Below, piece after piece: positions 35,593-43,994 of a DNA stretch of 64,000 nt (within the stretch, counting starts at the first letter, position 1; each line of letters begins with the position of its first letter). The DNA lies in NCBI RefSeq assembly GCF_001439815.1, contig NZ_JYLM01000010.1, positions 186,001 to 250,000 of the forward strand, in the 5' to 3' direction. Below the pieces are notes generated by a model. That model ran no database searches. It was not told where the DNA came from and saw only the letters and a program-made list of their open reading frames with translations. The DNA comes from Pseudomonas orientalis. Lineage in GTDB: Bacteria > Pseudomonadota > Gammaproteobacteria > Pseudomonadales > Pseudomonadaceae. The translations under genes were made by a program, and so were the position numbers.

Positions 35593-35641
35593 GACGCAGA
35601 GCGTCCAGAGCGGCATTCCCACTCAGAGCGTGGGAGTGATC
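35593..35641. repeat. Dispersed palindromic repeat, second copy
   Basis: GACGCAGAGCGTC, GGCATTCCCAC and GAGCGTGGGAGTGATC match the reverse complement of the repeat at 3498-3549 with a few changes. Confidence 0.65.
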
Positions 35642-35754
35642 ATCAACGCTTGACCATCGGAATCGCCGGAAATTGAAACCCGTCGTCTATCCTTTTTTGG
35701 GTGAAGTCGTCGCCGCTGTCTTGCGCCTTGCTGCGATACGTAGTGGCGGTTAAT

Positions 35755-36061
35755 TCCATTTCCCTTGAGCCCAGATGTAGGCGATGTCGCCGCACCAGAC
35801 CTGATTCGGCGCCAGCACATCAAACGCTCGATTCAAGATGTTCGGAATGTCAGGCCGCCCAACCGTCACTTGTTTGTAGGCATGTGATCCAGGTTGTTTG
35901 CTAACCAACTCCAACTCCAACTCCAACTCCAACTCCAACTCCAACTCCAACTCCAACTCCAACTCCAACTCCCGCATCACGCCACGCACCTTGAACCGTC
36001 CGATTTGCTCACCGTCTTCCTGCATCATCGACACGATGCTGCGGCTAGGTGTGTTTACCAT
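35755..36061 (-). pseudogene. IS3-family transposase (OrfB) fragment
   Basis: The frame contains IGRFKVRGVMREL, VSKQPGSHAYKQVTVGRPDIPN, and APNQVWCGDIAYIWAQGKW, the start of the IS3-type DDE catalytic core (first Asp in WCGDI). It stops directly after GKWN, so the second Asp and the Glu are missing. An 11-unit hexanucleotide expansion inserts (Glu-Leu) repeats between MREL and VSKQ. Both ends are truncated. Confidence 0.8.
35905..35970. repeat. (CCAACT)11 hexanucleotide microsatellite
   Basis: Eleven perfect tandem copies of CCAACT (66 bases) lie inside the IS3 transposase fragment. On the minus strand they encode a Glu-Leu tract in the transposase frame. The parent sequence MRELELVSKQ offers the seed for slippage. 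Confidence 0.95.
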
Positions 36062-36678
36062 CCGCTTACAAAGCAGCTATTCAGTCTATTTGTAGACAGT
36101 TCTGCATTGCGGTTTACCAGGACGACCTCATGAAGCCGCGCTACTGCTTGATCAATATTTAGTTTATGAAGAAAATTTAATGTTGGTTGGTTCTGTATTA
36201 AATTCTTATCTAAACAACCTTTGCCTTATCTAGCAGCGCAACCCTGGACTACGACACGCTGCTGTCTTCGCTGTTTAAATTCGAATCTATTCATTACTTT
36301 AAGAATATAACTCATTGAAAAATATAGGATGACGCCAAATATTTTTAGCGTAGTCAGCTCGCCTTACACCAAATAAACAGGAAAAAAAAGATATTTTTCT
36401 AACGCTAATTTATGAATAAGCATAGATAAATAAATTAATTGACATGATTCAGTACGAGAATTATTTATAAGTCGCAACTGAGGAATATTGAAAAATATAA
36501 AATTACAGGAGTTCACATGAAATCGATAAGCCATCACTCGCCAGTCTCGACCCATCTCCCCCTGCGACACATTAACTGCTCCCCACATCCAAACTCACCG
36601 TCTGACGTTTAATCAGCTGTAAAAAAGACAACCTCTGAAAAGCACACTATGCATTAGGTTTTTTCAACTTAATTTATT
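36062..36678. other. A+T-rich gap upstream of the opine dehydrogenase cassette
   Basis: About 620 bases with no credible gene. The base composition drops sharply to A+T-rich near 36160, marking the start of foreign DNA. A direct repeat ATTGAAAAATATA occurs at about 36314 and 36487. The region presumably holds the cassette promoter, but no confident -35/-10 pair stands out. Confidence 0.5.
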
Positions 36679-37923
36679 ATGAGCGATAAAATGACAAATA
36701 ATTTAATCATTGGCGGTGGCCACGTGGGGAAAATGCTTGCTTACGATCTTCTTAAGAACGGGGAGAAGACAACGCTTGCAACGCTATCTATCAATTCATA
36801 TGAAGATATAAGGTCAGTTAAAAAGCTGAAGTTAACTCTTAAAAATGAGCTGACTGATGAGGTTGAGTCTGGGGATATCCATGGGCTAAATTTAATAATG
36901 TTTCACGGTAGCGAGATAAACGAAGAATTCAAAGAGAGCGAGAATATTTTTATCTGCGTGCCTGATATACCTAAGTTAAGGTTAGAGATACTCCAGAAAA
37001 TCAAAAATTTAAATCTGCATAACAAGCGATTTATCTTCATTCGTGGGGGGCAGGGATGGATTCCATATTTGGCCACTCAGTTAGAAGTTCGTTATAATCC
37101 GCAAAATTGCAGTTACTTAATGGTCGAAGACTCCTTGTACGGCTGTCGTTTTGTAAAAAATCAGATATCTTATAAACGGAAGTACTCAGTTAATGTGGCG
37201 TTGCTAGGTGCCGACCCACTAGATAGTATTAATCAAATTCAAGACCTGCTATGTAATATTTCACATCCAAACTGGCCGAGTTTAGTGGAGGTCACGCCTG
37301 TAGGGCTTATGTTCGATGCGTTAGGGTACATTGTTCATACGGCAGTTATATTGTATGGGCCTAACTTGGAGAAGACAAAAGCAGGCATAGTTTACAATCA
37401 CTATATAGAGGGCATTAATGAAGAGCTTTGTGCTCACTTGGAGGTGCTAGATCAAGAGCGGGTGCGATTGGCACAAAAATTTGGGGCGGCAGTGATGCCG
37501 TTTAAAGAAACTCTTGGCAGGCAGTACAATGTAAAAGTTGGTGCATCTCTGTTTGATACTCTGTCAGAGTGCAAAAATGTATATAAGTCTTCGTCGCCTA
37601 CAGATCTTGATGCGCTAAAAAATAGTAGGGCTATCAATGAGGATATATCAGCGCTTTGGGTGATTCAACACCTGGCCTCTCTCTTTCCAGGCGAGTTTGA
37701 AGAGACATTAAAGTATGCTAAATGGATATCCGCCACTTGCGAGAGTGAAGAGATATCTATTGATATTCTCAAGTACTACGCATTAACAATTAAAATTCTA
37801 GCTCCTTCAGTAAGCGAATTTAAAAATCTATTTACAAGACATGAACCGATACATGTGGTTGCTGCGAGTAGTCTGCATAAAGCATCAATGCACGAACGAG
37901 CAACGTTGAGTATTAGTATTTGA
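36679..37923 (+). CDS. Opine/octopine dehydrogenase-family protein
   Basis: A 414-residue NAD(P)-dependent enzyme of the octopine/nopaline dehydrogenase family, which reductively condenses an amino acid amine with a 2-oxo acid. The N-terminal Rossmann motif is GGGHVGKM (residues 12-19). The helical domain has GLMFDALGYIVHTAVILYGP with the candidate catalytic His220, then NHYIEGINEELCAHLEVLDQERVRLAQKFG, closely following the pattern of Arthrobacter N-(1-carboxyethyl)norvaline dehydrogenase (YYLEGIT...VDAERIAIAKAF). It is A+T-rich, unlike the host genes. A second ATG at 36691 is possible; neither start has a good ribosome site. It leads a five-gene plus-strand cassette. The substrate is unknown. 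Confidence 0.8.
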   Translation: MSDKMTNNLIIGGGHVGKMLAYDLLKNGEKTTLATLSINSYEDIRSVKKLKLTLKNELTDEVESGDIHGLNLIMFHGSEINEEFKESENIFICVPDIPKLRLEILQKIKNLNLHNKRFIFIRGGQGWIPYLATQLEVRYNPQNCSYLMVEDSLYGCRFVKNQISYKRKYSVNVALLGADPLDSINQIQDLLCNISHPNWPSLVEVTPVGLMFDALGYIVHTAVILYGPNLEKTKAGIVYNHYIEGINEELCAHLEVLDQERVRLAQKFGAAVMPFKETLGRQYNVKVGASLFDTLSECKNVYKSSSPTDLDALKNSRAINEDISALWVIQHLASLFPGEFEETLKYAKWISATCESEEISIDILKYYALTIKILAPSVSEFKNLFTRHEPIHVVAASSLHKASMHERATLSISI

Positions 37924-38115
37924 TTTCGGGGTGCTTTCTCATAATAAAAGTAATGGGGTTTTTCGTTTAATGAAGAAGATGAGAGCAGTAGATGTTCATC
38001 CGCCGTAAATAGGGCGCAGCTGATGGCAGCGTATTTTATTCGCTTTCGATGGGATATTATCACTAATGATTTAAGAGCGAGCTTGGTTTGGTTATAAGGC
38101 TTTGGAGTGTAGAAC

Positions 38116-39378
38116 ATGTCCGGCGTCGCACAGCAAAAAGAGAGTATTGACTCATCAAAAATAATAAGACTACTTTTGTTTTTTTTGTTTTTAAATGGAG
38201 TCTGTGATGGTTCTTTGATGACTTCGTTAGCTGTATATATATCTGATGTAAAAGGAATGGGTTTTAGAGGTGTATCGGTTTTCTACACATCCTTTGGAGT
38301 TTCAAGTGTGGTTATCTCGTTGCTGACCACGAGCTCTGTGGGAAATATATCTATTATGAAAAGAGCATGTGTAGGAACGATTTTATTGGCCGTCGGATAT
38401 CCGATGGTTTTATTAGTCAACAGCAGTGGATTTATATCTATTCCCGGGATGATTTGTGGTGCGGGTATGTCGCTTTACATTTCTGCACTAATAGGGTTTC
38501 TCAACGATCTATCAACAGATGCTACAAGACGTACGGTGTTCTCACAGAGAAACCTATATGTCAACGCTGGCCAATGTATAGGTTCGTTATTAATAGGGTC
38601 TATGATTTATTTTTTTGGCAACGCTATTGCAAACTATTTTCTAATTTACAAGCTATTTTGCATGCTGTTTTTTGGAGTAATTTGCTGGGTGAAATTCAAC
38701 TCAGATGTCGGAATATTGAATGAGATAAAAGAAAGTTTTAAAAGTGATATCGATGATAGAAAAAGCAATATGTCGATGATTTTTTTTGCACTTTTATTTA
38801 ATTTTTTAGCCACAATGATTGTGGTCGGTCAAATTGACACGGTTTTGCCTTTAATAGCAACCGAGCTTATGCATGTCGATGTGGCTAAGTTCTCAACAAT
38901 TATTGTCGCCAATACGCTAACTGTTGTATTTTTTCAGTCGTATGTTTCAAAAATTTCTAGTCATATAGGTGAAGGTAAGGTTCTAACGTTGAGCGCGGTA
39001 CTTTGGGTTATTTCCTATTTATGGTGCTTAATTGGAATATGTTTAGTGCCAGGCCAACCGACCATGATTCTTGTTGTGTTCTCAATAATTAGTGGTGTCG
39101 GCCAGTGTCTTTTTTCTTCTGCCTATTACCCGTACATCAGCAAAGCCTCTTCATCATCAGATTTTAAAAGATTTAGCTCTGCATCCAGCGCTGCTTTCAA
39201 TTGTGGAAAGGCGCTTGGGCTTAGCTATTCCGGATTCGCACTAAAAACCCAAGATGTTTACTTTGTTTGGTGGTATTTGATGTTGTCATGCCTTGCTATG
39301 TTGGTTTATACAGCTGGTACTCAAGTGTACATCGAAAAATCCAAAGGGAATATTGAAAGAATAAAAGCGCTGTCTTGA
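38116..39378 (+). CDS. MFS transporter, probable small-molecule exporter
   Basis: A 420-residue integral membrane protein with about 12 hydrophobic helices in two halves, joined by a charged loop near residues 200-215 (KESFKSDIDDRKSN). Features include VYISDVKGMGFRGVSVFYTSFG and, in the second half, VLTLSAVLWVISYLWCLIGI. GGAG lies nine bases before the ATG. Its place between two biosynthetic genes suggests export of, or self-protection against, the cassette product. Similar single MFS genes accompany tabtoxin and staphylopine clusters. A+T-rich codon use matches its neighbours. Confidence 0.8.
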   Translation: MSGVAQQKESIDSSKIIRLLLFFLFLNGVCDGSLMTSLAVYISDVKGMGFRGVSVFYTSFGVSSVVISLLTTSSVGNISIMKRACVGTILLAVGYPMVLLVNSSGFISIPGMICGAGMSLYISALIGFLNDLSTDATRRTVFSQRNLYVNAGQCIGSLLIGSMIYFFGNAIANYFLIYKLFCMLFFGVICWVKFNSDVGILNEIKESFKSDIDDRKSNMSMIFFALLFNFLATMIVVGQIDTVLPLIATELMHVDVAKFSTIIVANTLTVVFFQSYVSKISSHIGEGKVLTLSAVLWVISYLWCLIGICLVPGQPTMILVVFSIISGVGQCLFSSAYYPYISKASSSSDFKRFSSASSAAFNCGKALGLSYSGFALKTQDVYFVWWYLMLSCLAMLVYTAGTQVYIEKSKGNIERIKALS

Positions 39379-39416
39379 AAATGTTATAAAAATGTCCATT
39401 CTGACTGGTGATTTAA

Positions 39417-40244
39417 ATGATAGACGATCTGAAGCGTACTGTTGAATCAGCTTGGGAAACGCTTAATTCGTCCTCGCACCTTGATATAAGCAAGGATCAG
39501 ATTGATGCGGTAGCGTATACGTTGCATCAACTGGATATTGGAGTATATAGAATTGCAGAGAAGCAAGCGGTTGGACAATGGAAAGTTAATCAGTGGATGA
39601 AAAAAGCTATTCTCTTATCCTTTAAGTTAAACGCAAATGAAGTGATAGCGGCGGGTGATCTTAACTTTTACGATAAAGTAAAAACGAAGTATGCGAATTT
39701 GAGCGCGGATGAAATCCAATTGACAGGTGTAAGGATTGTTCCGCCGGCTGTAGCGAGACAAGGCAGCTATATTGCTAAGGGCGTGATCTTAATGCCAAGT
39801 TTTGTGAATATAGGCGCATATATTGATGAGGGCACAATGGTGGATGCTTGGGCAACCGTAGGGTCATGTGCGCAAGTAGGTAAGAATGTTCATCTGTCGG
39901 GTGGAGTTGGCTTAGGTGGCGTATTAGAGCCTTTGCAATCCAATCCGACCATTATTGAAGATAATTGCTTTATTGGTGCTCGCTCAGAAATTGTAGAGGG
40001 AGTGATTGTAGAAGAAAATTCCGTTATATCGATGGGGGTTTACATTGGTCAAAGTACACCGATATACGACCGCGCTACTCGCACTATAAGTTACGGTCGT
40101 GTTCCAGCTGGCTCAGTAGTGGTCAGCGGTAGTCTACCAAGAGATAACGGAGAGTATAGTTTATATGCAGCTATCATCGTAAAAAGGGTTGATGCTCAAA
40201 CGCGCTCCAAGACGAGCTTGAACGATCTGCTGAGAGCTGAATAA
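39417..40244 (+). CDS. Short-type DapD: tetrahydrodipicolinate N-succinyltransferase homologue
   Basis: A 275-residue left-handed beta-helix acyltransferase. It follows the E. coli DapD pattern closely along its whole length ([91 protein letters not shown]). D143 and E191 sit at conserved active-site positions. The housekeeping DapD of pseudomonads is a longer (about 344-residue) different type, so this A+T-rich copy is an acquired paralogue like TabB of tabtoxin synthesis. It probably acylates tetrahydrodipicolinate or a relative for a specialised product (inference). Confidence 0.85.
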   Translation: MIDDLKRTVESAWETLNSSSHLDISKDQIDAVAYTLHQLDIGVYRIAEKQAVGQWKVNQWMKKAILLSFKLNANEVIAAGDLNFYDKVKTKYANLSADEIQLTGVRIVPPAVARQGSYIAKGVILMPSFVNIGAYIDEGTMVDAWATVGSCAQVGKNVHLSGGVGLGGVLEPLQSNPTIIEDNCFIGARSEIVEGVIVEENSVISMGVYIGQSTPIYDRATRTISYGRVPAGSVVVSGSLPRDNGEYSLYAAIIVKRVDAQTRSKTSLNDLLRAE

Positions 40245-40346
40245 GCATGCGTTTTTAGCTCGCTGTGTAATGTCTTTAATGCATTGAATAACTGCTTATG
40301 CAGTGATTTATTTGTAGCTACTTCTACTTGATTAGAGAAACTTGAG

Positions 40347-41939
40347 ATGGATGATAATCACACCATAAGTAGGCGCCGCGTACTCAGTTGGATTGGGAAT
40401 ACAGCTGGCGCCTCCGCAATGTATCAAGCACTGAACTCTTTAGCATTTGCATCGGAGTCAAACTACGACAGTGATTTTTCACTCTCAGGGGGCGGGGCTG
40501 GAACTAAGGTCATTATTTTGGGCGCGGGTCTTTCTGGGATGACAGCAGCGTATGAGCTGCGTAAGGCAGGATATTGCGTAAAAATACTTGAATACCGCCC
40601 TGTTGCTGGTGGGCGGAGTTGGACGATAAGGGGTGGAGACCAAATATTAGAGCTTGGGGGCGAGAAGCAGCTTTGTAAATTTGATTCAGGACTCTATTTT
40701 AATCCAGGCCCATGGAGAATCCCTTATCATCACTATGCAATGCTAAGTTATTGCAAAGGATTTGGTGTAAAGCTTGAGCCATTTATCCAAGTAAACCATA
40801 ACACCTTACTTCATTCAGCAGCGGCTTTTGGAGGTGTGCCACAGAGCATGCGGGAGGTCCAAGCTGACTTTCATGGCAACATCTCAGAACTGCTCAGCAA
40901 ATCTATAGATCAGAAAGGACTTGATGACGATTTATCCTTAGAGGATAGGCAAAAACTCCTTGAAGCTCTAAGAGCTTGGGGGGGGCTTGATAAAAGCGCG
41001 CAGTATAAGAAATCCTTAGAAAGCAGTCTTCGTCGGGGGTTTTCAATTCAGCCAGGTGGGGGGCTTATGCCACAGGCTCAATATTCTGAAACCCTTGAAA
41101 AAGGAGCGCTTCTAAATTCCGGCCTTTGGCGCTTTTTACTGGATGGGGGGGCTTATGAATTTCAACCCACCCTTTTCCAGCCAACCGGGGGGATGGATAT
41201 GCTTGCCCACGCATTCGCAAAAAGGCTTCCGGGCTTAATTCAATATAATGCGAACATTAAAAGCATTCATCAAAATAGTAACGGAGTAGAAATTACATGG
41301 CAAAGCACGCGTTCTCCTAATTCAACTCAAACAGAGTTGGCAGACTGGTGTATTTGTACCCTGCCTCTTTCTATTCTAAATAAAATCCCCAACAACTTTA
41401 GTTCGCGTTTATCTGCTGCTATACAGGCAGTACCCTATGCACCCTCTGTAAAAATTGGTTTGCAGTTCAATCGACGCTTTTGGGAGTCAGATAATCATAT
41501 TTATGGCGGTATATCTTATACGGACTTACCGATTTCGAAAATAAGTTATCCAAGCTGTGATTATGGTGCGACTGGAAAAGGCATACTTCTTGGCGGCTAT
41601 ATTTGGGGGCCGAATGCATATGAGTTCTCCGCCATGTCAGGAGCTCAACGTATTGAAAAAGCATTATATTACGGTTCGAAACTTCATCCACAATATTTAG
41701 CGGAGTTTGATTCTGGGGTTTCTGTTAGCTGGCATCGCAATCCATGGACCAATGGTTGCTATGGCCAATGGAGTAATGAATTACGCGCTAAACATTATGA
41801 TGCAATCTGTGATATTGATAATCGTGTAGTACTGGCTGGAGAGCATGCCTCATATATCCCCGCTTGGCAGGAAGGTGCGATACTGTCTGCGCTTGATTGC
41901 GTAAAGCGACTTCACACTAAAATCCTTAGCGGATCGTAA
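40347..41939 (+). CDS. Tat-exported flavin monoamine oxidase-family protein
   Basis: A 530-residue FAD enzyme. The N-terminus has a twin-arginine signal (ISRRRVLSWIGN, Arg9-Arg11, then a hydrophobic stretch to LAFASES), so the folded enzyme goes to the periplasm. The FAD motif GAGLSG is at residues 59-64, followed by ILEYRPVAGGRSW. The C-terminal FAD-contact segment is VVLAGEHASYIPAWQEGAI. It is followed three bases later by a c-type cytochrome, which suggests it acts as a dehydrogenase passing electrons to cytochrome c rather than to oxygen, as shown for nicotine oxidoreductase NicA2 with CycN. The amine substrate is unknown. Confidence 0.85.
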   Translation: MDDNHTISRRRVLSWIGNTAGASAMYQALNSLAFASESNYDSDFSLSGGGAGTKVIILGAGLSGMTAAYELRKAGYCVKILEYRPVAGGRSWTIRGGDQILELGGEKQLCKFDSGLYFNPGPWRIPYHHYAMLSYCKGFGVKLEPFIQVNHNTLLHSAAAFGGVPQSMREVQADFHGNISELLSKSIDQKGLDDDLSLEDRQKLLEALRAWGGLDKSAQYKKSLESSLRRGFSIQPGGGLMPQAQYSETLEKGALLNSGLWRFLLDGGAYEFQPTLFQPTGGMDMLAHAFAKRLPGLIQYNANIKSIHQNSNGVEITWQSTRSPNSTQTELADWCICTLPLSILNKIPNNFSSRLSAAIQAVPYAPSVKIGLQFNRRFWESDNHIYGGISYTDLPISKISYPSCDYGATGKGILLGGYIWGPNAYEFSAMSGAQRIEKALYYGSKLHPQYLAEFDSGVSVSWHRNPWTNGCYGQWSNELRAKHYDAICDIDNRVVLAGEHASYIPAWQEGAILSALDCVKRLHTKILSGS

Positions 41940-41942
41940 CAA

Positions 41943-42356
41943 ATGCCTAGAATAGTGACGTTTGTCGTAAGCGCTATGTTGCTAGCTGTATTCAGCTCGG
42001 GGTTATACGCAGAGCCTTTTTTGAGTGAGTATTCTATCCTTCACGAAAAGCCAAAATTTAAAGAAGTTACGGGTGAACAGATATTCGATTCAGTATGCAA
42101 GGGGTGCCACATGAGCGATGCCGCTGGCGCGAAAGGAGCTGGCTACTATCCTGCTTTAGCTCATGATCAAAAACTCTACGCTGCAGCATATCCGATCTAT
42201 ATAGTCGTGGAGGGTATGGGTAATATGCCTGCATTCAAAGACTATTTAAGCGATGAGCAGATACAGAGTGTTGTGAATTATATTCGGACGAATTTTGGAA
42301 ATGATGCAAAAGGCGACGTTGGTGTTGAAGCTGTGAAAGCTATCAGTAAGCGATAG
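41943..42356 (+). CDS. Periplasmic c-type cytochrome, partner of the amine oxidase
   Basis: A 137-residue protein with a signal peptide (VSAMLLAVFSSGLYAEPF), one haem site C52-K-G-C55-H56 in DSVCKGCHMSDAAG, and a likely axial Met95 in GMGNMPAF. LSDEQIQSVVNYIRTNFG is the usual class I C-terminal helix. It starts three bases after the amine oxidase stop, so the two are co-translated and probably form a redox pair feeding the respiratory chain. Confidence 0.88.
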   Translation: MPRIVTFVVSAMLLAVFSSGLYAEPFLSEYSILHEKPKFKEVTGEQIFDSVCKGCHMSDAAGAKGAGYYPALAHDQKLYAAAYPIYIVVEGMGNMPAFKDYLSDEQIQSVVNYIRTNFGNDAKGDVGVEAVKAISKR

Positions 42357-42553
42357 AAATACAGTACCTGCAAGAGAAGCTTGAGTTAGTGGCTGGAGCC
42401 TATTTCCTGTAGCTAGCACAAGCTAGATATTGTATTCCATAGTAAAGACCAGAATTTTTATAATAGCCCCTACCTATGCTGTCGCTTCGTTTGTCTGTTT
42501 TAGTTAGGGGCTATAATACTATTGAGTAAAATTCTACTCCTAAGATGGCTCGC

Positions 42554-43258
42554 TTACCAAGGAAGAATTTGAACCTGCTCTTGTTCCAAACTATAAAACT
42601 GAGATGGGTCTGGCCGTGATTCAATGAATTTGAATAGTCGCTCAGCAGAGTCCTTTGCTGAAAGCGTAGCACCATTTACACCTATCCCAGTGCTTAATCG
42701 ACCAGGATGGACTGTATAGCTCAGCAGACTATTTCCCAGTTCGTTCATTATGCAGAGCGATAGCATATTGAGTGCTGACTTAGAAATTCGATAGGTGTAA
42801 GAACACCCCGTTTTAGAAATGTTTCCGTCTGCATTTTGCGCGATGGATCCTCGACGCGAGGAAATATTGACCACCGTCGCGAGTGAAAAGGAAGCAGCTA
42901 ATCGTTTAATTAATTGTGCTGGGCCCAGGCAATTGACCTCTAATGCTTTTCTTATTTCTTCAGTCGTTTCTTTGAATATTGAGTGCTGTTTGCTTCCTAT
43001 GCCGGCATTATTAATCAGTAAGTCTATTTTTGTGAAGCTTCTACTAATTAGGAAGTTTTCTAGTTTAATAAGATTGCCGTCCAAGTCTTTCGACAAATAA
43101 TCCAGCGTGAATGTTTCATCTGCTAAATTTGAATTTTTCAGTTGAGAAAGTTTTTCTGGTGATTTGCTTATGCCGACGACGGTATATCCACAAAGCTTTG
43201 CTTGGCGGCATAGTGCATTTCCGTAGCCCCCAGTGGCCCCTGTAATGACTGCTATCAT
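42554..43258 (-). CDS. SDR-family NAD(P)-dependent oxidoreductase in the cassette
   Basis: A 234-residue short-chain dehydrogenase convergent with the cytochrome gene. TGATGGYG (6-13), NNAG (83-86), Ser in NISSRRG and Tyr156-Lys160 (YRISK) complete the catalytic set. The length is at the short end for the family and the C-terminus (SLEQEQVQILPW) is unusual. It shares the A+T-rich composition of the cassette, so it probably arrived with it, though its opposite strand leaves its role open. Confidence 0.85.
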   Translation of the reverse strand: MIAVITGATGGYGNALCRQAKLCGYTVVGISKSPEKLSQLKNSNLADETFTLDYLSKDLDGNLIKLENFLISRSFTKIDLLINNAGIGSKQHSIFKETTEEIRKALEVNCLGPAQLIKRLAASFSLATVVNISSRRGSIAQNADGNISKTGCSYTYRISKSALNMLSLCIMNELGNSLLSYTVHPGRLSTGIGVNGATLSAKDSAERLFKFIESRPDPSQFYSLEQEQVQILPW

Positions 43259-43423
43259 AAAACTCCAAATTTTAAGTGATAGTTATTTTTAAGCGGTTTG
43301 AATTATGTGCCCCGTAACCGAACTGCTAACGACGGAGGATGGACTCATAACCCGAACCGCTAGGATGTGCTCAGGCGGGTTCAAGGCTATCTTTCATCAA
43401 TGGTCTCAGTATGAGGGTGCCAG

Positions 43424-43633
43424 ATGAGCATCGACAAGACGACTAAATTCACCAGTATCCGCAGTGAAGAAAACGCGAACCTACTGCTACGGGTTGGATG
43501 GACGCTTTTGCTCATAGCTGATCGTCAGGAAGGCATTTACCAATGGCTGCTTTATCAGTTCGGATGGCAGAGAGAGGGAGAACCACCTGAAATCACTTTT
43601 ACTGGCGTTGAAGGTGGCCCTGATCCGTTCTGA
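43424..43633 (+). CDS. Small hypothetical protein near the integrase
   Basis: A 69-residue protein (MSIDKTTKFTSIRSEENANLLL...). GAGGG lies about eight bases before the ATG. The centre is hydrophobic (LLLRVGWTLLLIADRQ) and the C-terminus is acidic and proline-rich. No family is recognised. Its composition is closer to the host than to the cassette. Confidence 0.45.
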   Translation: MSIDKTTKFTSIRSEENANLLLRVGWTLLLIADRQEGIYQWLLYQFGWQREGEPPEITFTGVEGGPDPF

Positions 43634-43720
43634 TAACGCCGCAAAAACGGACGATGAGACCAGAAATACCATGGCAAAGATGGCTCCATCTTAAATAAAA
43701 ATTCATTAAAAACAATCAAT

Positions 43721-43994
43721 TGCATTGTATTTGACCAAACTTTTGCATTCGACTTACCCATTTGCATTCACGTTGACCAGTAAAGGCTCGCGTCAGAGTC
43801 ATTTACGTGCGTCTACGACTTTTGATCCTTCGCATCGATTCGCCTTTTAGCTCGATGACGTGAAATTTGTGAACGATACGGTCAAGAATCGCGTCGGCAA
43901 TTGTTGGGTCGGAAAACAAGTCATAACATTTCTCTTTGGGGTGCTGGCTAGTGATGAGCAACGACACGTTCTGTGACTGTTGGTCGATAACGTC
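43721..43994 (-). mobile_element. IS21-family remnant: terminal repeats plus 3' end of istB
   Basis: The left edge begins TGCATTG and carries three spaced TTTGCATTC/TTGACCA-type repeats (43721-43781), the layout of IS21 ends. Adjacent is the istB 3' part (43803-43994), encoding LLITSQHPKEKCYDLF, SDPTIADAILDRIVHK and ELKGESMRR, the C-terminal portion of the IstB helper ATPase. istA and most of istB are missing. Confidence 0.75.

Noticed and set aside
35905-35970. CRISPR-like short tandem array
   Set aside because: Units are six bases with no spacers, so it is a microsatellite, not a CRISPR.
36679-39378. Staphylopine/pseudopaline metallophore operon
   Set aside because: The dehydrogenase follows the octopine/CENDH pattern rather than the CntM type, and there is no nicotianamine-synthase-like gene or TonB receptor in the cassette. 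The TonB receptor at 26.8 kb is outside the foreign region.
36679-42356. Tabtoxin biosynthetic cluster
   Set aside because: Only the DapD-like gene and an MFS exporter are shared in type. No beta-lactam synthetase (TblS), TabA-like or TblA-like gene is present.
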